Position numbers and translations under genes: made by a program. From JAOPZW01 sp036379935 (GTDB taxonomy: Bacteria; Actinomycetota; Thermoleophilia; Solirubrobacterales; Solirubrobacteraceae), in the NCBI GenBank assembly GCA_036379935.1, contig DASVFT010000028.1, positions 1 through 15,036 on the forward strand: 15,036 nucleotides of DNA, written 5' to 3'. Positions 1 through 5,990 of the stretch are shown here, piece after piece (within the stretch, counting starts at the first letter, position 1; each line of letters begins with the position of its first letter). The notes under the pieces were generated by a model, which saw nothing but the letters and a program-made list of their open reading frames with translations, was not told the origin of the DNA and searched no databases.

Positions 1-218
1 ACGTCGCGCGCGACGTCAGGCCGGCCGAGGATTCGCTCGACCTTGAAGCGCCGGCCGCGCGGCTCGGGGCGCAGGAGGGCCAGCCGCCCGGGGCGGGCGT
101 CGCGCGAGCGCTCGACGGTCACCCGCCGGCCCCGACCGAAGAACGGCTCGCCGACGAGGAAGCGCCCGCGCTGCTCGAGCAGCACGACGCGCGGGACGGC
201 TTCGGTCAGTGTGGGCAC
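1..218 (-). CDS. RNase R/RNase II-like (RNB family) exoribonuclease, N-terminal fragment
   Basis: Only the first 72 codons are in the window; the gene runs off the left edge. The frame opens with GTG at 218, overlapping the end of the S41 peptidase gene by 13 bases, and reads VPTLTEAVPRVVLLEQRGRF. It continues with a basic, strand-rich region (RGRRVTVERSRDARPG) and then RILGRPDVARDV. That last motif and the basic lead-in resemble the region before the catalytic RNB domain in ribonucleases annotated as RNase R in Thermoleophilia. Such enzymes degrade RNA processively from the 3' end in the cytoplasm. The catalytic aspartates lie outside the window, so the assignment rests on the N-terminus and on gene order (ftsE-ftsX-peptidase-ribonuclease). 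The overlap suggests translational coupling with the peptidase gene. Confidence 0.6.
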   Translation of the reverse strand, partial: MPTLTEAVPRVVLLEQRGRFLVGEPFFGRGRRVTVERSRDARPGRLALLRPEPRGRRFKVERILGRPDVARD

Positions 219-1411
219 GTGGGGCCCAGGACGGTCTCGGCCCGCAGGAGCGCCTCGTCCTTGCGCGTCTTCGGATCGTCCTTCACGCGCACGTCGGGCA
301 CGATGCCCTTGCCCGTGGCCACGCCCTTGCCGCCGAGGTTGCGGCCCTTGGGCGTGAAGTACTGCCCCGCAGTGATGTCCAGCGCGCCGCCGTTGGAGAG
401 CTCGAGGACCTCCTGGAAGACGCCCTTGCCGAAGGTCTCCGAGCCGACGACCTTCGCTCGTCCGCGGTCCTGGAGCGCGCCGGTCACGATCTCCGAGGCC
501 GAGGCGGTGCCGCCGTCCACCAGCACGGCCAGCGGGGCCGTGGGGATGATCGGCTTGCCGGTGGCGGTCAGCGTCTGCTCCTTGACCGCCCGGCCGCGCG
601 TGGTGACGATCGGCCCCTTGGCCAGGAAGGCCGACGCCACCAGCCGGGCCTCGGAGACGAGGCCGCCGCCGTTGTCGCGCAGGTCGAGCACGTAGGCCCG
701 TGCTCCCCGCTTCCGCAGCTTGCTCAACGCGGCGTAGAGCTCGGCGTGCGCTCCCGAGCTGAACTGCGACAGGCGGACCACGCCGACCTTGCAGCCGGCG
801 TCGGAGCGCAGCTGCGAGGCCACCACCGGCACCGTGACGGTCGAGCGCGCCACGGTCCGCGTGTGGCGCTTGCCGTCGCGCAGCCAGGTGAGCCGCACCT
901 CGGTGCCGGGCGGGCCCTTGATGAGGCCGACCGACTGCTGCTGGGGCATGCCGGCGAGGTCGCGCCCGCCGGCCGCCACGATGACGTCGCCGGCGCGCAG
1001 TCCGGCGCGCTTGGCCGGCGATCCGTCGTAGACGGCTTCGACGCGCAGGCCCTTCGGGTGCTGGGCCACCTGGAGTCCGACCCCGGAGAACTCCGAGTTC
1101 TGCGACTGCTTGAACTGCTTGTACTCCGCGGGGTCGAAGTAGTTGGAGAAGCGGTCGTCGAGCTTGGCCACCACGCCGGAGATCGCGTCGTCGGCCAGCT
1201 CGGCCTTCGGGATCGGCCGGTAGTAGGTGTCGTGCACCCGGTCGATCGCCTCCTGCACGACGGCGGTGTCACCGTCGCCGACGAGCGCGGAGCGGATCGG
1301 GCCCGGCAGCCAATCGGAGTGCCGCCCGCCGATCCACGCGCCCAGCGCGAGCACGACCACGGCCAGAGCGGCAAGACGGAGCAGGCGAGAACCAGGCAGC
1401 GTGCGGCGCAC
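206..1411 (-). CDS. S41 family C-terminal processing peptidase (CtpA/Prc type)
   Basis: This is a membrane-anchored serine protease of the carboxyl-terminal processing family, which trims or degrades envelope proteins outside the membrane. Numbered from the upstream GTG at 1417 (403 aa), residues 12-30 form one N-terminal transmembrane segment or uncleaved signal. A PDZ domain covers about 110-190 (FSGVGLQV, SPAKRAGLRAGDVI). The S41 catalytic core follows, with LDLRDNGGG at 245-252, the nucleophile Ser306 in GGTASASEI, and the general base Lys331 in ETFGKG. Asp317 lies at the expected spacing (Ser+11, Lys at Ser+25, as in E. coli Prc). All key residues are present, so it should be active. I favour the GTG at 1411 because a TACCCT hexamer lies 9 nt before it. 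It follows ftsX after about 50 bases, a common actinobacterial arrangement that suggests a role in division or cell-wall remodelling. Confidence 0.93.
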   Translation of the reverse strand: MRRTLPGSRLLRLAALAVVVLALGAWIGGRHSDWLPGPIRSALVGDGDTAVVQEAIDRVHDTYYRPIPKAELADDAISGVVAKLDDRFSNYFDPAEYKQFKQSQNSEFSGVGLQVAQHPKGLRVEAVYDGSPAKRAGLRAGDVIVAAGGRDLAGMPQQQSVGLIKGPPGTEVRLTWLRDGKRHTRTVARSTVTVPVVASQLRSDAGCKVGVVRLSQFSSGAHAELYAALSKLRKRGARAYVLDLRDNGGGLVSEARLVASAFLAKGPIVTTRGRAVKEQTLTATGKPIIPTAPLAVLVDGGTASASEIVTGALQDRGRAKVVGSETFGKGVFQEVLELSNGGALDITAGQYFTPKGRNLGGKGVATGKGIVPDVRVKDDPKTRKDEALLRAETVLGPTCPH

Positions 1412-1420
1412 GTCCACGAC

Positions 1421-1426
1421 AGGGTA
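1421..1426 (-). promoter_or_regulatory. Candidate -10 box (TACCCT) for leaderless start of the S41 peptidase gene
   Basis: The hexamer TACCCT on the minus strand ends 9 nt before the GTG at 1411 and 3 nt before the GTG at 1417. No Shine-Dalgarno sequence is visible. The spacing matches the TAnnnT boxes found before other genes in this window and favours the inner GTG as the true start. Confidence 0.45.
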
Positions 1427-1466
1427 CGAGGCGCCGTGTCAGGCGGCCGTCAGGGCCGGCCCGTGC

Positions 1467-2363
1467 CTACACGCGCAGGAAGCGGCGCAGCGAGAGCCCC
1501 GATCCGGCGGCGCTGACGCCGATCGACGCCGCCAGCAGGACCGCGACGAGCACGCTGAGGTGGATGGTCTTGGGCGCGGCCAGCAGGGCGAACTGGCTGA
1601 TGAGCGGATCCAGGAGCGCGATCTTGCCCACCAGGAGCAGGAGGATGGCGAGCAGGCCGCCCATCGCGCCGAGCACGATGCCCTCGATGACGAACGGCCA
1701 GCGGATGAACCAGTCTGTGGCGCCCACGAGCTTCATGACCTCGACCTCGCGGCGCCGCGAGAACAGCGACAGCCGGATCGTGTTCGAGACCAGCAGGACG
1801 CTGGCCACGACGAGCAGCACGGCGAGGAGCCCGGTCGTCAGCTTCACCACGCGGGTGGCCACGAGGATCTTCTGCGTGTCGTCCTTGGAGTTCTTGACCG
1901 AGTCGATGGAGGGATCGATGGTCGTGCGCCCGCCGCCCGGGGTCGTGGGCGAGAGCGCATCGCGCAGCGCGAGTGCGTTGTCGGGCTTGTCGGGCGTGAC
2001 GCGGAAGGTGTCGGGCAGCGGGTTGGAGCCCAGGAGGTCGTAGGCCTCCGGGTAGCGGTCGCGCTGCTCCTTGAGCGCCTGCGCCTTGTCGACGTACTGG
2101 ACCTTGCCGACGTGGGCCACCCTGTCGTCGAGCAGCGCCTTGACCCGCGCGACGTCGGCGGGCCCCGCGGTCGTCTTGAGGTAGACGTTGACGAGGACCC
2201 GGCTGCGAACGTCGTTGGCCGCGCCCGTCGTCGCCTGCACGACGGGGATGAAGACCCCCAGCACGAGCACCGTGACCAGCACCGAGGCCATGGCCGCGAA
2301 GCTCGGCACCGCGTTGCGCGACATCGAGCGCAGCGCCTCGCGGAGGAAGAACCCGAAGCGCAT
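1467..2363 (-). CDS. ftsX: Cell division ABC transporter permease-like protein FtsX
   Basis: FtsX is the membrane subunit of the FtsEX complex. It passes ATP-driven conformational change across the membrane to peptidoglycan hydrolases at the division site. The 298-aa product has the standard layout: a short cytoplasmic N-terminus, transmembrane segment 1 at about 23-43, a large extracytoplasmic domain at about 45-168, and three further segments at about 172-195, 222-247 and 268-288. The cytoplasmic stretch SRRREVEVMKLVGATDWFIR (202-221) is the conserved FtsX coupling region. Length and topology match actinobacterial FtsX. The ATG overlaps the ftsE stop by one base (TGATG), so the two are almost certainly translationally coupled. 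The extracytoplasmic loop contains a Gly/Thr/Pro-rich stretch (PTTPGGG, 139-145) that may be a flexible insertion. Confidence 0.95.
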   Translation of the reverse strand: MRFGFFLREALRSMSRNAVPSFAAMASVLVTVLVLGVFIPVVQATTGAANDVRSRVLVNVYLKTTAGPADVARVKALLDDRVAHVGKVQYVDKAQALKEQRDRYPEAYDLLGSNPLPDTFRVTPDKPDNALALRDALSPTTPGGGRTTIDPSIDSVKNSKDDTQKILVATRVVKLTTGLLAVLLVVASVLLVSNTIRLSLFSRRREVEVMKLVGATDWFIRWPFVIEGIVLGAMGGLLAILLLLVGKIALLDPLISQFALLAAPKTIHLSVLVAVLLAASIGVSAAGSGLSLRRFLRV

Positions 2364-3205
2364 CAGTCTCGGAAGGCCTCGTCGAAGTCGTCGCCGGGCT
2401 CGCGGACGCGCTTGGGCTCGGGCGCGGGCTCGCGCAGCAGCGCGCCGAACTCGGCGGTCGACATGTCGCGCGGCGCGTAGAGCCCCGAGATCTCGTCGCG
2501 CACGATGCGGCCCTGATTGAGCTCGATCACGCGCCGGCGCATACGGTCGACCATCGCGGAGTCGTGCGTGGCGACGATGACGGTCGTGCCGGTGCGGTTG
2601 ATCCGGTACAGCAGCTGCATGATCCCGATCGAGGTCTCGGGGTCGAGGTTGCCGGTGGGCTCGTCGGCCAGCAGCAGCGGCGGGTGGTTGACGAAGGCGC
2701 GCGCCACCGAGACGCGCTGCTGCTCGCCGCCGGAGAGCTGGTCGGGGAAGTGGTGCAGCTTGGTCGACAGGCCGGTGAGACGCAGGATGTCGGGGACCTT
2801 GGCGCGCACCTCCTTGCGCGTGCTGCCGGTGACCTGCAGCGCGTACGCCACGTTGTCGTGGACGGTGCGGTTGGGCAGCAGCTTGAAGTCCTGGAAGACG
2901 ACGCCGAGGTTGCGACGGAAGTACGGGACCTTGTTGCGCGCGATCTCGGCCAGGTCGCGGCCGGCGACCCGGATCGTCCCCGCCGTGGGCTCGAGCTCCT
3001 TGATGAGAAGGCGCATGACCGTCGACTTGCCCGAGCCGGTCGCGCCGACGAGGAAGACGAACTCGCCGCGGCCGACGCTGAACGACGCGTCGTCGAGGCC
3101 CATGCCGTTGTCGTAGCGCTTGCTGACGCGGCGGAACTCGACGACCGTCGAGGCACTCGGACGTGTCGCCGGGGGAGCGACGATGTCGGCTTCGGTGGTG
3201 GCCAT
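2363..3205 (-). CDS. ftsE: Cell division ATP-binding protein FtsE
   Basis: This is the cytoplasmic ATPase of the FtsEX complex. The 280-aa protein has a full ABC nucleotide-binding domain: Walker A GATGSGKST (54-62), Q-loop Gln105 in VVFQDFKLLP, signature LSGGEQQR (157-164), Walker B LLLADEPTG (177-185) and switch His214. FtsE is usually near 230 aa. Here there are about 20 extra N-terminal residues before the core (VVEFRRVSKRY) and an acidic and Pro-rich C-terminal tail after about 250. I chose the ATG at 3205 because the open frame further upstream overlaps the reductase gene on the same strand and loses any ABC similarity. A TAAGTT hexamer lies 10 nt upstream and there is no Shine-Dalgarno. 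Many actinobacteria have prfB directly upstream of ftsE; here that place holds a RibD-like reductase. Confidence 0.95.
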   Translation of the reverse strand: MATTEADIVAPPATRPSASTVVEFRRVSKRYDNGMGLDDASFSVGRGEFVFLVGATGSGKSTVMRLLIKELEPTAGTIRVAGRDLAEIARNKVPYFRRNLGVVFQDFKLLPNRTVHDNVAYALQVTGSTRKEVRAKVPDILRLTGLSTKLHHFPDQLSGGEQQRVSVARAFVNHPPLLLADEPTGNLDPETSIGIMQLLYRINRTGTTVIVATHDSAMVDRMRRRVIELNQGRIVRDEISGLYAPRDMSTAEFGALLREPAPEPKRVREPGDDFDEAFRD

Positions 3206-3215
3206 ACCCGGCTGC

Positions 3216-3221
3216 AACTTA
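3216..3221 (-). promoter_or_regulatory. Candidate -10 box (TAAGTT) for ftsE
   Basis: TAAGTT on the minus strand ends 10 nt before the ftsE ATG. It lies at the edge of a relatively AT-richer patch (about 3206-3300) between the reductase gene and ftsE. This suggests that ftsEX has its own promoter and a leaderless or nearly leaderless transcript. No convincing -35 hexamer was seen. Confidence 0.45.
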
Positions 3222-3327
3222 GCGACGGAGGTCGCCGATGCCTGCTTGATGCTCGCACATGCAACGGCGTTTGCAGGCCGATTGTTGCGGCCCGGCCCAC
3301 GGAGAGCGGCCACCGCGGGTGACCGCC

Positions 3328-3981
3328 TCATCGCATGACGCGGTAGCGCAGGTGGGTGACGCCCGTCGGCGACTCGACGACCCTCGTCCGCTCCAGCTCC
3401 TGCGGCGCGTCGGCGACATGGTCGTCGAACAGTCGCACGCCGCCGCCCAGGAAGATCGGCACCACGTGCAGCTCGATCTCGTCGAGGAGCCCGGCCCTGA
3501 GGTACTGCTGCGCGACGTTCGCGCCGCCACCGATGGCGACGTCGCGGTCGCCGGCCGCCGCGCGCGCCTGCTCCAGCGCCGACTCGATCCCATCGTTGAC
3601 GAAGGTGAAGGTCGTGCCGCCCGCCTTGGTCACCGGCTCGCGGGCGTGGTGGGTCAGGATGAAGACCGGGTGGTGGAAGGGCGGCTCGTCGCCCCACCAG
3701 GCGTCGGCGTTGGGATCCTGCTCCCATGGGCCCTCCCCGCCACTGAACATGCGCCGACCCATCAGCGTCGCTCCGGCGTTGGCCATCGCCTCCTGGAGCA
3801 CGTCCGAGTCGATGTTCGTCTCCCCGCCCTCGAGGCCGTGGGGCTCACGGAACGCCTTGAGCGCCAACGCCCATTCGTGGAGCCGCTCCCCGCCCTCGCC
3901 GAGCGGTTGCTCGAGCGTCTGGTCGGGCCCGGCGACGAAGCCATCGAGCGACATCGAGATGTGGAGTACCAGCTTGGCCAT
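3328..3981 (-). CDS. Dihydrofolate reductase family protein (RibD C-terminal-like domain)
   Basis: This 217-aa protein belongs to the RibD C-terminal/DHFR-like superfamily, NADPH-dependent reductases whose stand-alone members mostly have unknown substrates. Diagnostic features are the N-terminal strand HISMSLDGFVAGPD (7-20), the cofactor-loop motif ATLMGRRMF (71-79), FILTHHARE (107-115), the nucleotide-binding glycines DVAIGGGANVAQQYL (147-161), and the conserved C-terminal LDEIELHVVPIFLGGGVRLF (166-185). Length is typical. It is the only gene here with a strong Shine-Dalgarno: AGGAGG on the minus strand, 4 nt before the ATG. That contrasts with the leaderless look of its neighbours and may mark a lineage-specific insertion upstream of ftsE. 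The 122 bases to ftsE make co-transcription possible but not certain. It is unlikely to be the true folate-pathway DHFR. Confidence 0.9.
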   Translation of the reverse strand: MAKLVLHISMSLDGFVAGPDQTLEQPLGEGGERLHEWALALKAFREPHGLEGGETNIDSDVLQEAMANAGATLMGRRMFSGGEGPWEQDPNADAWWGDEPPFHHPVFILTHHAREPVTKAGGTTFTFVNDGIESALEQARAAAGDRDVAIGGGANVAQQYLRAGLLDEIELHVVPIFLGGGVRLFDDHVADAPQELERTRVVESPTGVTHLRYRVMR

Positions 3982-3985
3982 CGTG

Positions 3986-3991
3986 CCTCCT
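3986..3991 (-). promoter_or_regulatory. Strong Shine-Dalgarno (AGGAGG) of the RibD-like reductase gene
   Basis: AGGAGG on the minus strand is followed by CACG and then the ATG at 3981. It is the clearest ribosome binding site in the window and fixes the start of the reductase gene. Confidence 0.75.
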
Positions 3992-4188
3992 GATCGTGTT
4001 CGCGATGGACGTAGAACCGACCGGCGCCCGGGAACTCATCGCGACGTTCGCCGCAACGTGCGGGAATCGGTGAGCGCTGACGCGCCACACCGCCGCGGTC
4101 CCCTCAAGTCTTCCGAGCCCCGCACCGAAGCTTCACTCGTCGGGTCGCACGGATCGCGGCCCGTCGGGGGGAACACTGCACGAATGCA

Positions 4189-4226
4189 GCGCGCGAGGGC
4201 CCGCGGTCTCGTGGGCCCTCGCGCGC
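4189..4226. repeat. Perfect 14-bp inverted repeat (hairpin, 10-nt loop)
   Basis: The arms GCGCGCGAGGGCCC (4189-4202) and GGGCCCTCGCGCGC (4213-4226) are exact reverse complements separated by 10 nt. The transcript would form a very stable GC hairpin. No T-run follows on either strand, so it is not a standard intrinsic terminator. It lies about 60 bases upstream of the M16 peptidase start. It could be a protein-binding palindrome, a T-less terminator or a structural element. Confidence 0.75.
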
Positions 4227-4270
4227 ACCTACTGCCGGCGCGACGCCGCCGGGCCGCGTCGCCGATGTCC

Positions 4271-4276
4271 TATCGT
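4271..4276 (+). promoter_or_regulatory. Candidate -10 box (TATCGT) for leaderless M16 peptidase gene
   Basis: TATCGT ends 8 nt before the ATG at 4285, so transcription would begin at or next to the start codon. No Shine-Dalgarno sequence is present. Confidence 0.5.
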
Positions 4277-4284
4277 CACCGACG

Positions 4285-5535
4285 ATGGCGCGCATCACCT
4301 CCTCCGTGGCCCCCAACGGCCTGCCGGTCCATCGCGTCGCGCTCGACGGCACGCGCGCGACGACGATCCTCGTCGCCTTCGACGCCGGCGCGCGCACCGA
4401 GCGTCCCGACGAGAACGGCATGGCCCACTTCCTCGAGCACCTGGTGTTCAAGGGCGGCCAGATCTACGACGACTACCGCAAGGTCAACGAGACGGCCGAG
4501 CGCATGGGCGGCTCGCTGAACGCGTACACCTCGCACGACCTCGTCGCCTTCCACATCACCGTCCGGGCCGAGGCGGCGATGGAGGCCATGGACCTCCTCA
4601 CCGACTTCGTCGGCCGTCCGAAGCTCGACCGGGCCGAGCTCGACAAGGAGCGCGGCGTGGTGATCCAGGAGATCCAGCGCTACAAGGACCAGCCCGCCGC
4701 CGTGGCCGAGGAGCTCATCGATCGCGCGCACTTCGGCGACCATCCGCTCGGTCGCACGGTGCTGGGCCCCGAGGAGCACCTGCGCACGTTCTCGCGCCAG
4801 GCCATCGTCGCCTTCCGCGAGCGCCGCTGGTCCGGCGCGCGCGGCGGCGCGTTCGTCGTGGGCAACGTCGACCACGTGCCCGCCGACGGCAAGGTGGACG
4901 AGCTGTTCGGACGCTTCCCCGACCTCCCCGCCCCCGAGGGCTATGACCCGGCGCCACCGTTCTCGCCCCAGGTGCTCGTGGAGGAGCGCGACTCCAACCA
5001 GTCGCACCTGCGGATGTCCTACCGCCCGCAGGTGCCGGTCACCGATTCCATGGCACGCGCGGCCTTTACCATCTACTCGACGCTCCTGGGCGGCTCGATG
5101 GGCTCGCGCCTCTTCGACGAGATCCGCGAGCAGCGCGGCCTCTGCTACTCGGTCTACGCCACCGACCACGCGTACGCCGACGTGCCGGTCCTCCAGCTCG
5201 GCTCGGGCCTGGAGTCGGGCAAGTGCGTCGAGGCCTACACGCGCATGCGCGAGATCGTCGGCGAGCTGACCGCCGAGGGACCACGGCCGGAGGAGGTCGA
5301 GCGGGCGCGCGCGTACGCGGCCGGCCGCCGCGTGCTGGCCTTCGAGAACACCAACGCGGTCGCGCGCTATGCGGCCAACCAGAGGATCGTCTTCGATGAG
5401 GACATCGACCCCGAGGCGGCCATCGCGCTGCTCGACGAGGTCACCTTCGACGAGGTCGCCGAGGCCGCGCGGGCCGTCGATCCCGACCGGCTGGCCGTCG
5501 CCTGCGTCGGCCCGCACGACGCCGGCCAGTTCTAG
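4285..5535 (+). CDS. M16 family zinc metallopeptidase (pitrilysin / processing-peptidase type)
   Basis: This 416-aa protein is a single-unit M16B peptidase of the kind related to mitochondrial processing peptidase and bacterial PqqL/YmxG-like proteins. The inverted zinc motif HFLEH is at 48-52, and the third zinc ligand is Glu129 in VVIQEI, 76 residues after His52 as the family expects. The second (non-catalytic) half carries the conserved motif GGSMGSRLFDEIREQRGLCY (269-288), whose Arg and Tyr help bind substrate. No signal peptide is seen, so it is probably cytoplasmic and degrades or processes peptides. The ATG at 4285 is preceded by a -10-like hexamer but no Shine-Dalgarno. It ends 69 bases before the next gene on the same strand, with no visible terminator. 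In many bacteria this peptidase lies next to pnp or dapB; that is not the case here. Confidence 0.93.
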   Translation: MARITSSVAPNGLPVHRVALDGTRATTILVAFDAGARTERPDENGMAHFLEHLVFKGGQIYDDYRKVNETAERMGGSLNAYTSHDLVAFHITVRAEAAMEAMDLLTDFVGRPKLDRAELDKERGVVIQEIQRYKDQPAAVAEELIDRAHFGDHPLGRTVLGPEEHLRTFSRQAIVAFRERRWSGARGGAFVVGNVDHVPADGKVDELFGRFPDLPAPEGYDPAPPFSPQVLVEERDSNQSHLRMSYRPQVPVTDSMARAAFTIYSTLLGGSMGSRLFDEIREQRGLCYSVYATDHAYADVPVLQLGSGLESGKCVEAYTRMREIVGELTAEGPRPEEVERARAYAAGRRVLAFENTNAVARYAANQRIVFDEDIDPEAAIALLDEVTFDEVAEAARAVDPDRLAVACVGPHDAGQF

Positions 5536-5604
5536 CGCCCGAGCCTCAGCCTGATCACAGGATCTTCCCTGGTCGACGCGCGCGGGGTCGGTCACAATGG
5601 CTCC

Positions 5605-5961
5605 GTGACGGTGGCCGAGGCCCTGAACGAGCGCGAGCTGTCGCGCTATGTCGCGCGGGTGAGCGATCGCTGGCCGCTGGAGCGAGCGCTGCTCGGCGGC
5701 GCCCGCGCGGAGGACGCGCGTGGCGCGCTGCCCCAGCGCGAGCGCGGCCCCGAATACGTCGTCGTGCTCGTCTCGGAGATGTTCGACGGGGTGCCGTGGC
5801 TCGAGCGCGTCTACCAGTGCGGCTCGCTCTGGGACGCCGCCGAGATGGGCGACCACGCCGACGTCCATTGCTACACACCGTCGGAGTTCGAGCGCAAGCG
5901 CGCGTCCCTGGCGGTCGTGCGCCGCGTGGACGAAGAGGGGATCGACCTGCTGGCAGCGTGA
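5605..5961 (+). CDS. Small conserved protein resembling the C-terminal part of nucleotidyltransferases
   Basis: The predicted product is 118 aa, starting at GTG 5605. The C-terminal half (EYVVVLVSEMFDGVPWLERV at 50-69, then SLWD, DVHCYTPSEFERKR at 86-99 and RRVDEEGIDLL at 106-116) resembles, by eye, the region after the catalytic core in stand-alone nucleotidyltransferases. There a strand, a W-hydrophobic helix and a YTPxEFExxR motif are typical. The expected GSxxxG and DxD catalytic motifs are missing: the corresponding stretch reads ALLGGARAEDARG (28-40) with no paired aspartates. It may be a degenerate, non-catalytic member or simply an unrelated hypothetical protein. It has no membrane segment. 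Only 29 bases separate it from the sigma factor gene, and both starts are preceded by GTCACA, so they may be co-regulated. The coding call is firmer than the function. Confidence 0.6.
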   Translation: MTVAEALNERELSRYVARVSDRWPLERALLGGARAEDARGALPQRERGPEYVVVLVSEMFDGVPWLERVYQCGSLWDAAEMGDHADVHCYTPSEFERKRASLAVVRRVDEEGIDLLAA

Positions 5962-5978
5962 CGCGGTCGCGGTACCGT

Positions 5979-5986
5979 TGTCACAG
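5979..5986 (+). promoter_or_regulatory. TGTCACAG element 4 nt before the sigma factor start
   Basis: The octamer TGTCACAG ends 4 nt before the sigma factor ATG. The same octamer occurs at exactly the same distance before the downstream calcium-binding protein gene (7261-7268), and the GTCACA core also occurs before the gene at 5605. A TACCGT hexamer lies at 5973-5978. It could be part of a core promoter for leaderless transcripts or an operator; its function is unknown. Confidence 0.4.
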
Positions 5987-5990
5987 AGGC

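Larger units (their letters stand above)
3982..4284. other. Intergenic region between divergent genes (reductase / M16 peptidase)
   Basis: About 300 bases lie between the reductase gene (minus) and the M16 peptidase gene (plus), the longest non-coding stretch in the window. It must hold both promoters. I see the reductase Shine-Dalgarno at one end and a TATCGT hexamer 8 nt before the peptidase ATG at the other. An 8-bp inverted repeat (TCGCGATG at 4000-4007, CATCGCGA at 4037-4044) sits in the reductase leader, and a perfect 14-bp inverted repeat lies at 4189-4226. No tRNA, small RNA or convincing short gene was recognised. Confidence 0.6.

Noticed and set aside
209..1516. 435-codon open frame on the plus strand
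   Set aside because: It is a shadow of the S41 peptidase gene, whose catalytic residues and PDZ domain are intact on the minus strand.
3206..3727. Upstream extension of the ftsE frame by about 174 codons
   Set aside because: It overlaps the reductase gene on the same strand and is Arg-rich with no ABC similarity. The ATG at 3205 precedes the ABC core directly.
4189..4226. Hairpin as an intrinsic terminator
   Set aside because: No T-run follows on either strand and no gene ends nearby; it is kept only as an inverted repeat.
4276..5868. 530-codon open frame on the minus strand
   Set aside because: It is antisense to the M16 peptidase and the gene at 5605, both supported by motifs. Long antisense frames are expected at this GC content.
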